A DNA stretch of 64,000 bases from Corynebacterium durum (GTDB lineage: Bacteria; Actinomycetota; Actinomycetes; Mycobacteriales; Mycobacteriaceae): positions 186,001 through 250,000 of the forward strand of contig NZ_CP047200.1 in NCBI RefSeq assembly GCF_030408675.1, given 5' to 3'. The stretch's first letter is position 1; the number at the start of each line of letters is the position of its first letter. The notes below the pieces were generated by a model, which had not been told where the DNA came from, searched no databases, and saw nothing but the letters and a program-made list of their open reading frames with translations. Position numbers and translations under genes: made by a program. Of the stretch, positions 35,820 to 45,561 are shown in pieces.

Positions 35820-37358
35820 ATGAGGACTTCTAAGTTTCGATGTGCTGCACTGTTGGCAGCAAGCGCCATTGCCCTTTCCGGCTCACTGGCTCCCTCTGTC
35901 GCGTTTGCGCAGAACAAACCATCCGTCACCAGCCCAACCTCTACCACGGTGGATCTTGAGCACGAGGTCTCGCTGACCATTAACAAGTACAAGGGTGAGC
36001 TCGGCCAAACGACGGAACCGTTCCCGGGCGTTGGTTTCAAAATTGAAAAAGTATATATTAATAACCCCCTCAATACGGCAGCCGGGTGGAAAGAGGCTTC
36101 CCAACTGACCGCGGAGACTGCCCAGATTGATGGCTCCTGGCCTGCGATCACCCCGCAGACCAACGGCAGTGGTCAGATCAACATCAGCACCACCAACCTC
36201 AACGGTGCGAAGGATTTCAAGGTCGGCGTCTATAAGATCACCGAGCAGCAGCAGACCGGTTATACCGTGGCCAAGCCGTTCCTGGTTACCCTGCCGTTCG
36301 TGGATGAAGGCGTGTGGAAGTACGAGCAGACCGTCAAGCCAAAAAACCAGGATGTCCAACCCACCAAGACTGTGGTTGATGAAGGTAAAACCCTGGGGGA
36401 CGACTTGGAATACACCATCGAGGCTCCCGTACCCGCGGACAAGCTTAGCCGCTTCGCAATCAAAGACGACCTGCCATCCTACCTTGGGTTTAATGAAGCC
36501 TCCGGCCCTCAGGTAAAACTGATCAACAAAACAGGTGATGTGAATACACTCATCGCAGGCACGGACTTTGTGCTGACTAAACCGGCTAATGGGCAGTCTG
36601 GTCAGGTATCCATTGACTTCCAATCGGATGGCCAGCGCCAAGCTCTGGAAAATTATCGTCAAAACGAACCTGGGCTTAAGGTGCAGATAAAGTTCACCGC
36701 TAAGCTCCTGTCCGTTCCTGACAACGGCAAAGTGGATAACGACGCCGTGGTGGACCTACCCAACAATGTTTCTGTGACCACCAACAAGGACGGCAACCCC
36801 GGTGCATCCTCCCACTTTGGTCAGCTGGTGATCACCAAGAAGGGTGAAGACAACGCACGTCTCACGGACGAGCAGAGGACCATGACAGGTGCGGAATTCC
36901 AGCTGTACCGTTGCACCGAGGAAAGTGGCAAGTGGACGGTCAAGGGAAGCCCGATTAACGGATCGAGCGAGCCGACCACGAACAGCAAAACCAACACCTT
37001 TGTCACCCCGCGCGGTGCGAACCTGACCACCTCCGTCACCGTGTACGGCGTCCAGCATGAGGGCCGGGTCAACAATGCCGACGTTACTGATGAGCTGTGC
37101 GTGGTGGAAACCAAAGCACCGTCTGGTTTTGCTCTGAACCCAGAGCCGCAACCCGTGGTGAATGCTAACCCGAAGGTTGGAAACAACGATTTCAACATGA
37201 CTGCCGAGGTCATGGACTACAGCGATTCGGCCATCGGCCAGTTGCCAGCCACCGGTGAAAAGGGCGTGTTTGCCCTCATGGCTGCCGGTTTGGCGCTGCT
37301 CATCGGCGGTGTGTGGGCGCGTCTGCGCCACAACCGTAAGCAAGCGCACGGTGCCTAA
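35820..37358 (+). CDS. Major pilin (shaft) subunit, SpaA/SpaD/SpaH type
   Basis: 512 residues. A signal peptide (about 1-30, cleavage after AFA) leads to Ig-like CnaA/CnaB domains. The pilin motif Lys used for polymerisation is probably Lys175 in VKPKN; an E-box is present (CVVETKAPSGF). The C-terminus has LPATG at 475-479, a hydrophobic helix and a basic tail for sortase anchoring. It is the first gene of a five-gene operon with sortases, base and tip proteins; it forms the covalently linked pilus shaft on the cell wall. Confidence 0.93.
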   Translation: MRTSKFRCAALLAASAIALSGSLAPSVAFAQNKPSVTSPTSTTVDLEHEVSLTINKYKGELGQTTEPFPGVGFKIEKVYINNPLNTAAGWKEASQLTAETAQIDGSWPAITPQTNGSGQINISTTNLNGAKDFKVGVYKITEQQQTGYTVAKPFLVTLPFVDEGVWKYEQTVKPKNQDVQPTKTVVDEGKTLGDDLEYTIEAPVPADKLSRFAIKDDLPSYLGFNEASGPQVKLINKTGDVNTLIAGTDFVLTKPANGQSGQVSIDFQSDGQRQALENYRQNEPGLKVQIKFTAKLLSVPDNGKVDNDAVVDLPNNVSVTTNKDGNPGASSHFGQLVITKKGEDNARLTDEQRTMTGAEFQLYRCTEESGKWTVKGSPINGSSEPTTNSKTNTFVTPRGANLTTSVTVYGVQHEGRVNNADVTDELCVVETKAPSGFALNPEPQPVVNANPKVGNNDFNMTAEVMDYSDSAIGQLPATGEKGVFALMAAGLALLIGGVWARLRHNRKQAHGA

Positions 37359-37409
37359 AACTCTGACATCCTAACCGTTCACTCCACCACTATCCCGAGG
37401 AGGCCGCAC

Positions 37410-38300
37410 ATGGTGTGGGTAAGCACGAAACCAGCGAAGCATCGTGCGGCTGATCGGGCACCCCGGCTTTCCTCTGCGCCACGCCGCACGTCGGTATTGT
37501 CGGCGATCCTTATCGTCATGGGAATAGTTGTGCTTCTGGCTCCCGTGGTCCTGACCAAGTTGCACAACGCTGACCAGGTGCGGATTGCTGAACAGTACTC
37601 GGCGTCGATACGCGAGATGCCGGTGGATCAGCGCGAGCAAGAGCTTGCCCGCGCACAGGAGTGGAATGAACGGTTGGGGCGTTTTGAGCTACGCGATCCG
37701 TGGAGTTTCGCGCCAGACCCGGAATCCCCCGAATACCAGGAGTACCTGAGTGTGTTGGCGATGAATCCGGTGATGGCGCGCCTGCGGGTCCCGTCGGTGG
37801 GTATTGACCTGCCGGTTTACCACGGGTCCACCGAAAAGGTCCTGGCACAGGGGGCTGGGCATGTCTTTGGCAGTGCTTTTCCCATTGGCGGCGAAGGCAC
37901 GCATGCGGCACTGACGGGTCATACTGGAGTGTCCACATCGACCATGTTTGACAATCTTCACAAGGTGAAGCTGGGTGACACATTCACCGTGGAAACCCTC
38001 GGCAAACGAGTGGCGTACCGGGTGGACAACATCATCGTGGTCAAGCCTGAAGATACCCAGCATCTTCAACCTGTGCAGGGCAAAGACTATGTCACCCTGA
38101 TCACGTGTACTCCCTACGGCATTAACTCGCACCGGCTGTTGGTGCGCGGCGAACGTCTGCCCGACGATTCCCCGGCGCTGGCCGAAAATGTTAATTCCGA
38201 CCGCTGGCAATGGTGGATGCTCCTGGCCATGGGCTTGTCTGCGCTGGCGTTTATCTACCTCATCCTGGGGTTTGTGAAACGGAAGAAAGGACAACAATGA
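37410..38300 (+). CDS. Class C (pilus-specific) sortase
   Basis: 296 residues. An N-terminal membrane helix (about 29-49) and a second at the C-terminus frame the catalytic domain: His171 (TGHTG), Cys233 (TLITC) and Arg242 (HRLLVRG). A class C lid motif DPW at 96-98 is present. It joins pilins by forming isopeptide bonds between the LPxTG Thr and the pilin-motif Lys. It lies 51 bp after the pilin and overlaps the next gene by four bases (ATGA). Confidence 0.94.
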   Translation: MVWVSTKPAKHRAADRAPRLSSAPRRTSVLSAILIVMGIVVLLAPVVLTKLHNADQVRIAEQYSASIREMPVDQREQELARAQEWNERLGRFELRDPWSFAPDPESPEYQEYLSVLAMNPVMARLRVPSVGIDLPVYHGSTEKVLAQGAGHVFGSAFPIGGEGTHAALTGHTGVSTSTMFDNLHKVKLGDTFTVETLGKRVAYRVDNIIVVKPEDTQHLQPVQGKDYVTLITCTPYGINSHRLLVRGERLPDDSPALAENVNSDRWQWWMLLAMGLSALAFIYLILGFVKRKKGQQ

Positions 38301-39523
38301 CACGCACAGTCGAGTTGCTGGTGTCTTCACTTCTGGTTGTACTGCTGATTGTGCTCGGTGTGGCGACGATGCCCGCCGCCGACGCGCATCCTCAGTTTGA
38401 CGCAGGCCGTACAGCGCAACTGAGTATCCACAAAACCGCAAGTTCCACTGACACGGCGCAGGAGCCTCTTGCGGGTGTGGTGTTTGGCATCCAAAAAGTC
38501 AATGGAATTGACTTAAACAGCAACGAAGGGTGGAAAGAACTCTCTACGCTTGACGCTCGGGACGTGCAACAACATCCCGAACGACTCGGAGAACTCACCC
38601 ATGTGGCTACCCGCATGGTAGATGCCACCACAGCCGCCGCAGTGTTTTCGGACCTCCCGCTCGGCGTCTACCTGGTCACGGAGCAACCCGCGCGTATTGG
38701 CGACGTGTCCTACTCCGTGGTGGCGCCATTCCTCGTGCCGTTGCCGATGAACACGGGCGACGGTTGGAACTATGACGTTGTGGTGCAGGCAAAAAACCAG
38801 CCCATTTCCATCACCAAAACCGCTTCCGCGACTAACGTTCAGTCCGGTGATGACATCACCTACACCCTGGACAGCACCATCCCGGCCCCCGATACGCAGG
38901 GAAAACTATACCGCTACATAGTTACTGACCCCCTGCCGAGTGCCGTCGCGTACCGCTCCGCCGAGCTTGCCCTCACTGGTTTCGATGGGGCACCGCAACT
39001 TCGTGCCGACACCGACTACACCGTGCGTTACGACGCCGCCAGTCGCGAGGTTACCCTCACCGTCACCGAATCCGGTCTGCGCACGCTTGCCGACGCCCGC
39101 GCCCACAACGCCGCTGCCCATGTGCTCGCCAGTATTCGGGTTACCGCTGTGGGTAATCCGGGTGACCCCATTGACAACACGGCAGCGTTCTTCCCTGATG
39201 GCTACGACCCGGCCACGAGTAAGGGAATCTCATCAAACACGCACCGGATTGTGATTGCAGACCACAAACCACCTGTTGATGGTTCTGGAAATAACAGCGG
39301 AGGTGCTGCCAGTGGTGCTTCTGGCGGTGGGCCTGCTAGCAACGGGACTTCCGCCGACACACCCACATCGTGGCTGCAACGCCGAGGAGTGTTGCGTCAG
39401 GGGCAACTGGCACTTACCGGTGCCGGAATTTACGGATTATGCATCGCAGGCGCCACCGCGCTGTTCGCCGGTGCAGCACTCATGTATTACAGGGACAGAA
39501 AACAAAGGAAAGCGAAACGATGA
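38297..39523 (+). CDS. Base (minor) pilin with LALTG sorting signal, SpaB/SpaE/SpaI type
   Basis: 408 residues from the ATG at 38297 overlapping the sortase stop. A signal peptide (about 1-30) leads to two Ig-like domains; a pilin-like Lys motif QAKNQP and an isopeptide-domain start (SITKTASATN) are seen. A Gly/Ser/Ala linker comes before the sorting signal LALTG (371-375), helix and basic tail. The LAxTG-type signal is the mark of base pilins that join the pilus to the peptidoglycan through the housekeeping sortase. It overlaps the tip gene by four bases. Confidence 0.88.
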   Translation: MTRTVELLVSSLLVVLLIVLGVATMPAADAHPQFDAGRTAQLSIHKTASSTDTAQEPLAGVVFGIQKVNGIDLNSNEGWKELSTLDARDVQQHPERLGELTHVATRMVDATTAAAVFSDLPLGVYLVTEQPARIGDVSYSVVAPFLVPLPMNTGDGWNYDVVVQAKNQPISITKTASATNVQSGDDITYTLDSTIPAPDTQGKLYRYIVTDPLPSAVAYRSAELALTGFDGAPQLRADTDYTVRYDAASREVTLTVTESGLRTLADARAHNAAAHVLASIRVTAVGNPGDPIDNTAAFFPDGYDPATSKGISSNTHRIVIADHKPPVDGSGNNSGGAASGASGGGPASNGTSADTPTSWLQRRGVLRQGQLALTGAGIYGLCIAGATALFAGAALMYYRDRKQRKAKR

Positions 39524-42500
39524 GCACACTGGTGAACCCAGTCAGCCACCTCCGGTACCTGCGTATTTCACTGGTGTCTATAGTGAGTGCTGCCCTTATC
39601 CTTCTCAGTCAGATGGTGAGCATGCCCGGTGCTCCAGGTGACCTCGGTGCGGCCGTTGCACATGCGCAGGCGAATGCAGCGCAAGAGGGAAGCCAGGGCT
39701 GCGACTACCGGAAAGAAGGACCTTTTGCCAATGATATTTGCTGGTTAAACTTCAGCAACATTGATTTTGCCAAGGCTCGTCAGCCGCAAGGCGTTGACGT
39801 AAGCATCAAACTTGATTCAACCCTTACCGCCTACTTCAACCTACGCGTGGTGGATAGTTTCACAGACTCACAGAATGGCAAGGTGTGGGATCGAAAGATC
39901 CGAGACAGTGACGTGCCATCGTGGACATGGGCGACGTTTGGCAAACATGTGTACACGCGCCCGGATCTCAGAAAGAACCTCAAGAACAGTATTGGTACCA
40001 CAGCGTTTGGTTCTGGTACGCCAGTAGACAGTCGGTCGTCGGTTCAGCTCACCCGTATGCGTGTCGTTGGTGCCGGCGGGCTGCCCGTTAATTATGGTCT
40101 GACTGTGTGGGATGCGGAAAGCACCAACAAGGGTGAATTCCTGGAAATGAGTTCCGATGTTGACCTTGGTGATCCGACCTATTTCACCCCGTCAGGTGCC
40201 GAGGCTGCCTGTCGCTTGGGTGCGGTGAAAAATGGCAATACATTCACCTGCAATGGTTCCGAAAGCAACTTTATTGGTTCTTTTGGTTTTTATACGAAAA
40301 ATCCCACGCAATTCACCACAGTGTTGGGTGGTAAAAGTCAGCAGAAGATTGCTATTGGTTTTGCCAAACTCAATGCCACAGGAACAGTGACGGTGGATCG
40401 TAAAGGCGCTGACCGTATCGGGGATACCACCGAGTTTCAACTTGATAATAACTGGGCGAACTCTACCCTTGCTTCCACGACGGTTACCCCTGGTCAGACC
40501 ACAGGTAACGTGTCTGCAACATACTTGGTGGATAGGAAAGATCCCCGCGTCGAGTTTGTTGGGCAGCTCACTAAGGAAAAGCTTGCGTATCTTCGATACC
40601 GTCCAGAGTGGATGTGTCGGGTAGATACTCCCGATGGTCCAGGTGTAAGTAAGGCTCCCAAGACAGCGGACACTAGGGCATTATCCAAAGTGATTTACCG
40701 GCAGGAATTCTTTGGGCATATCCACTGTGACGTGGTCTATAAGTCTGTTTTTGATTTTTCCTCGACACTCACCATTGCTAAAAAAGTCACAGGGGACGCA
40801 GCTGGGGCTGCACTACTCAACGGACGTGAGTACCGGATGCGGTACACCTGTACCAAGGAAGGTTTTGCCGACGCATACCCCGACCAGCAGGGATATATGA
40901 GTGGAGAAGTATCCCTTCGAGGCGGGCAGACGCATCGAGTGGACAACATCCCGGTGGGCAGCAACTGCACCGTGGAAGAAGTGGATCCGTTTACCGACCC
41001 CTCCCTGGCTTTTAACAAAAGTGTCTCCGTTGACGACGGTGCTCAGCAGCCCAACCAGCGCGTGGAACTGACCACAAAAACTGGCATCAATGCCGTCACC
41101 ATGACCAATGAGTACAACAGGATTCTTGGCAAAATCAACGTAACCAAAGATGTGACCGGTCCCGCCGCTGCGCCGTTTGCCAACACCCCGGTGACCATGA
41201 AATACCAGTGCACCGGCGACTCAGAGAAAACACTCACCGCCCACCCTGGTAGCGCCGTGACCTCTGCGGTGGAAGTGCCCGTAGAAACAGATTGCTTCCT
41301 GTGGGAGGAAATCACCCTGACTCCCGAGCAGCAAGAAAAGCTGCAGATGACCACGAGTTATGCGGTAAATGATGGTCAATTGGCTGTGCTGCAAGGATCC
41401 CGTATACCCTTTAGGATCCCAGCGGCTCGCCGCGCCGGTGATATTGCCACACTGCCCATCCGCGTGGTGAACAATTTTGATTACCGGCGGGCACCCCTGA
41501 CTATCACCTCGACTCTTACTGGTGCTGCTGCGGCCAAAGTAGCCAACAGTGGTGCCACCTTCCCCGTAACGTGGGAATGCACCTGGGATAATGGTGCACA
41601 TAGTGAACGAGGGGAGGTTCCTTTTTCGCCAGGTTCGGAACAGGCCGTAGCGCAGGTTCCCGTCGGCTCGATGTGTCGTGTTTTTGAAAAGGAACCCACC
41701 GGCGGGCAACCCGTGCTCTCCCAGGTGGAGCTCACTAAATCCACCGTCAAGTATGCTGACGGCGAGAAAACCAACGCCGATGCCACTACGGCCGCGCATT
41801 TTGTTGCCATCAAACCAGTGTTCACCAACGGTGGAAACCACGTCACAATAGAAAACAACTACATCGACAAACTTGGTGTGGTGCACCTACAGAAAAAAGT
41901 GGATTCTACTGTTAGCGACGCACACTCCGCCGAATACACGGTGGCTTATAACTGTGGTGTCCGCACCGTTGCCACAGCTCACGGCACCACGGACGTTCCC
42001 CTGACTGGTCGCATCCGACTGACCGAAGGACACGCTGCCGCACCCATCCAGGCAGATAATGCAGACGCCAATGACCAAGCAGGCGGCGGCATGGGCATAC
42101 CATTTGGCAACACATGCGTGTTTACTGAAGACCTTGATAACCTTCCCGCCAACACCACGGGAACAAACAGGTTTACGTCGGAGGCGGGATCTCCGATCAC
42201 CGAGAATGGAACACTCGTTATCAACGATCAGGACACTACTGTCCAGGTGACCAACACCGTAGCGCTCATCCCCGGTGGCCTATCCGTGCAGGCCAGGACG
42301 GAAAGCACTGTCGGGCTAGAGACCGATCACACCGATCTTCATGTGGTGTGCAAAGCCCCTGAAGATGCCGTGGGGGCCCGCGACATTGATGACGACCTCG
42401 CCTTGTCCACCAACGATGGACACGACACTCATGAGTACGAACGTCACGACGTCCCCTCCGGGACGCTGTGTCAGGTCACGGTAAAATCCGAACCAAATAC

Positions 42501-45500
42501 GCGTAGTAACCCCCTGACCGGTGGTTCCTTCCCGGTTAAGAAAACCGTCACAGTGCAAGTGGACGGTAAAAACATAGGGACCAGCACCTCCTTTGAGGAC
42601 ACCGCCTTCCCGCATTTCCGCGTTGATGATCAGGCAAAAGTCGTGGTCACCAGCGTCTACGACTACGCCTATGGCGATGTTGCCATCGATAAAAATGTTG
42701 CTTTTGATAGCAACACGGGAAATATGGTGCCCGACCATGATGGCAAACAAGCGCACGACTACACCTTCAACGTGGTGTGCACCACCCCCCTCGGAGCGAG
42801 TTCCACCCATACTGTGACCGCGCACCATGGCCAACGGGGCGTCGTCACGCATGTGCCGGTGGGAAGCGTCTGCTCAGCAGCAGAAAAACCACTCACCCCG
42901 ACGGAACGCGGCGACGGCGTAACACTTGCCGTTACCTCGCACCGTGGCGATGGTGCGGGCGTGGCTGCGGCACCCGCCACGCACAAACTCACCGGTGAGG
43001 CAAACCTGCCGTTCCTAGTGACCACGGAAGACGGTGTTCAGACCATGCACTTTGTGAACACCTTCGCGCGCGAACTCGCTGATGTAAAAGTCCTGTTTGC
43101 CATGGAAAACCCCGGCAACGACGCGGCGGCGGCACTGACGAGCGGCGACAATCCCAACGATTACACCGTTACCCTGACCTGCACCGACCCGCTCGCGCCA
43201 GACGCTGCGCCCATGACCGTGCGTGCCACCCCGCAGCGCCACGACCTTGTGACGAATGGTTCCGCAGAAATTACCCTGCCCAACGTGCCCATTGGCACCA
43301 ACTGTGTGGCCTCTGCGGGCATTCAGAACGTGACATTCAACTACACAGCGCAATTGCCGTCAGGCCAGGTCACCTCACGGCCGGAACTCACTACGCGCAC
43401 GACGTGGAAAACTGACGACACCCTGCCTACCTACATCCTGGAAAACGACTCGAAATCCGCGGACACCAACCACTCCACCCCGCTCCGCGTGCGTGCAGGG
43501 CAACCCGCGAACGGCAACAACACCGTTAACGTGACTGTTCGCCATACCTACACAACCGCAGCAGTCGAGATGAAGAAAGTAGTAAAAATTCCCGCCGACG
43601 ACGCGCAACTACTCCGCGACGCCCGCCCCACCTACCACTTCACCTACGTCTGTAAAGGCCCCGATCTGAGCACTACCAACCCCAGCGGAAACGTCAGTAG
43701 CCTGTTCACAAGCGCTACCTTTGAGGGTGACGACCTCCTTGGAACCGGATTCATCTCGTCACCTGGGTCGCATCCCACCGGACGCGAGGAAAAAACATTT
43801 GAGTACCGCAACTTTGCCAACGATGACAGCGTGATCCTGCCCGTCGGCTCCTTCTGCCACATTGAAGAACAAGAGCCCAGCGGCAACCCCGACGCACTCA
43901 CCATGAACAAAGACCCCCAAGGACCTCAGGTTTTCCAGGTGAAAAGCCTTGAGGACATCCAACCGGGACAAGAAAACGCGGCCAACATCTGGGTATTCAC
44001 CAACACCTACAGCCGACGCGCCACAGCCATCGGTGCCTACAACTACGTCACCGGTTCTGGAAAAGACCACGCGGCAACCGACTCCTACACTTTCACCTAC
44101 CGATGCACCCTTGACGGAAAGGACTACCCCAACAACACCGGAACATACACTCTCGACGCCGCGCACACTGGCGATTACGCAGGACTCGACGGAACAACGC
44201 TCGTCACCCGCAACAGCGCAGGTAACGACGTCCCCAGCACCACCGCCTTCACCGCGCCTGCTGGTGCGCTCTGCACCGTGACCGAAAGCGCTGACTCCGT
44301 ACCCGCAGCGCCGGAACTCGCTGCAACTGGACGTACACCCCACCACGACCGCAGCCCATACACCCTGTTTATGGGGCGTGCCGGAAAAGACAATAAACCG
44401 GGGCTCGCCGTTGACAAAGCAGCACAAGGCGGCTCGGCACACACCACGCCCGTGGATGATGGGAAAGTTGATTTTGCAGGCAACATGATTGTTCCTGACA
44501 CCACGACCGAACAGCAAGCATTCAAAAACCGCACCTTCACCTTTGAAGTACCGACCACCATGGATGCTGCCCAGCCCTACGGGTACGAAATAGTCACCGG
44601 GCATGTCTACGTCATAGACACCAAAGACATCACCATTACTAAGACCGGACGCTTGCCTGAAGATGCGCAAGACCAACAATTCCGCTTCAAATACAGCTGC
44701 GAAGGAGGAACACCCCACGAAGACATAATTCGCGTAGGCGCGCGCTTCACCATCGCTGGAGTGCCCGTCGGTAGCACCTGTCACGTGGAAGAAGTCCCAG
44801 ATTCCTACACCATCAACAGGCTGCCGCCACAGATCACCTGGACCACAGGTGCCAACTCGCGGATCGGAGACTTCCGCAGTTACACCGGCGCTGAAACAGT
44901 CCAGCGTGAAAACAACGGAGTATCCTTTACGGTCCAGCCCGTGGCCGACGTCAACGACACAAAACCTGACCCTGCACACTGGGCTATCACCGTTGACAAC
45001 AGCTACCCGAACATCACGCTCACCAAAACAATCGACGGCCCGCGTGTCTCACCCGACTGGACCAACGAACTCAACACAGCAGTGCTTCGGCCGGGTCAGC
45101 CCGACATGATAGTCAACTACCATGTGCAGAACACTGGGCCGCTCCCGCTGACCAACGTGAGCATTCGCGACCTCGAACTACGCAGCGAAATCCACCAACT
45201 CACCGACGACGCGGGGAACCCCATCACACGGCTTGATGATGGCACACTCAGCGGACTCAACTGTGCAGCCCTCCTACAACCAGGGCAAGAAGTGGACTGC
45301 AAAGTACACGTGAAATTCCTGGAAAACGAAGACAGGCCGCTCTACTACGGTGGGGAAGCCTACGCCATCGCCAAATTCGGCGATGCCGACGTCACGGACC
45401 AGGACTTCTTTGCGGCAATTCGTCCGCCGCTCCTGCCCTTCCTGCTCCCCAACACCGGCACAAAAGCCATGGTGTGGGTACTAGGTATCGGACTTATTGT

Positions 45501-45561
45501 GGCGCTTGGGGCACTGTGGAACTACATGCGCCGACGCAAGGATGACGATGGCGACGCTTAA
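39520..45561 (+). CDS. Giant pilus tip protein, SpaC/SpaF/SpaG type, with repeated DUF5979-like Ig modules
   Basis: 2013 residues from the ATG at 39520 (ATGA overlap). After a signal peptide (about 1-50) comes an N-terminal domain (CDYRKEGPFANDICWLNFSN) typical of corynebacterial tip adhesins, then about ten Ig-like modules, each with a paired Cys pattern (YTCT ... VGSNCTVEE; WECTW ... VGSMCRVFE; YSCEGG ... VGSTCHVEE), then a DUF11-like module and LPNTG at 1976-1980 with helix and tail. No VWA metal site (DxSxS) was seen. It likely mediates adhesion. The array of disulfide-bonded modules makes a long stalk. Confidence 0.9.
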   Translation: MSTLVNPVSHLRYLRISLVSIVSAALILLSQMVSMPGAPGDLGAAVAHAQANAAQEGSQGCDYRKEGPFANDICWLNFSNIDFAKARQPQGVDVSIKLDSTLTAYFNLRVVDSFTDSQNGKVWDRKIRDSDVPSWTWATFGKHVYTRPDLRKNLKNSIGTTAFGSGTPVDSRSSVQLTRMRVVGAGGLPVNYGLTVWDAESTNKGEFLEMSSDVDLGDPTYFTPSGAEAACRLGAVKNGNTFTCNGSESNFIGSFGFYTKNPTQFTTVLGGKSQQKIAIGFAKLNATGTVTVDRKGADRIGDTTEFQLDNNWANSTLASTTVTPGQTTGNVSATYLVDRKDPRVEFVGQLTKEKLAYLRYRPEWMCRVDTPDGPGVSKAPKTADTRALSKVIYRQEFFGHIHCDVVYKSVFDFSSTLTIAKKVTGDAAGAALLNGREYRMRYTCTKEGFADAYPDQQGYMSGEVSLRGGQTHRVDNIPVGSNCTVEEVDPFTDPSLAFNKSVSVDDGAQQPNQRVELTTKTGINAVTMTNEYNRILGKINVTKDVTGPAAAPFANTPVTMKYQCTGDSEKTLTAHPGSAVTSAVEVPVETDCFLWEEITLTPEQQEKLQMTTSYAVNDGQLAVLQGSRIPFRIPAARRAGDIATLPIRVVNNFDYRRAPLTITSTLTGAAAAKVANSGATFPVTWECTWDNGAHSERGEVPFSPGSEQAVAQVPVGSMCRVFEKEPTGGQPVLSQVELTKSTVKYADGEKTNADATTAAHFVAIKPVFTNGGNHVTIENNYIDKLGVVHLQKKVDSTVSDAHSAEYTVAYNCGVRTVATAHGTTDVPLTGRIRLTEGHAAAPIQADNADANDQAGGGMGIPFGNTCVFTEDLDNLPANTTGTNRFTSEAGSPITENGTLVINDQDTTVQVTNTVALIPGGLSVQARTESTVGLETDHTDLHVVCKAPEDAVGARDIDDDLALSTNDGHDTHEYERHDVPSGTLCQVTVKSEPNTRSNPLTGGSFPVKKTVTVQVDGKNIGTSTSFEDTAFPHFRVDDQAKVVVTSVYDYAYGDVAIDKNVAFDSNTGNMVPDHDGKQAHDYTFNVVCTTPLGASSTHTVTAHHGQRGVVTHVPVGSVCSAAEKPLTPTERGDGVTLAVTSHRGDGAGVAAAPATHKLTGEANLPFLVTTEDGVQTMHFVNTFARELADVKVLFAMENPGNDAAAALTSGDNPNDYTVTLTCTDPLAPDAAPMTVRATPQRHDLVTNGSAEITLPNVPIGTNCVASAGIQNVTFNYTAQLPSGQVTSRPELTTRTTWKTDDTLPTYILENDSKSADTNHSTPLRVRAGQPANGNNTVNVTVRHTYTTAAVEMKKVVKIPADDAQLLRDARPTYHFTYVCKGPDLSTTNPSGNVSSLFTSATFEGDDLLGTGFISSPGSHPTGREEKTFEYRNFANDDSVILPVGSFCHIEEQEPSGNPDALTMNKDPQGPQVFQVKSLEDIQPGQENAANIWVFTNTYSRRATAIGAYNYVTGSGKDHAATDSYTFTYRCTLDGKDYPNNTGTYTLDAAHTGDYAGLDGTTLVTRNSAGNDVPSTTAFTAPAGALCTVTESADSVPAAPELAATGRTPHHDRSPYTLFMGRAGKDNKPGLAVDKAAQGGSAHTTPVDDGKVDFAGNMIVPDTTTEQQAFKNRTFTFEVPTTMDAAQPYGYEIVTGHVYVIDTKDITITKTGRLPEDAQDQQFRFKYSCEGGTPHEDIIRVGARFTIAGVPVGSTCHVEEVPDSYTINRLPPQITWTTGANSRIGDFRSYTGAETVQRENNGVSFTVQPVADVNDTKPDPAHWAITVDNSYPNITLTKTIDGPRVSPDWTNELNTAVLRPGQPDMIVNYHVQNTGPLPLTNVSIRDLELRSEIHQLTDDAGNPITRLDDGTLSGLNCAALLQPGQEVDCKVHVKFLENEDRPLYYGGEAYAIAKFGDADVTDQDFFAAIRPPLLPFLLPNTGTKAMVWVLGIGLIVALGALWNYMRRRKDDDGDA

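Noticed and set aside
43759..44979. 406-codon frame antisense to the tip pilin
   Set aside because: Val/Gly/Cys-rich shadow of a high-GC third-position gene; no family motif.
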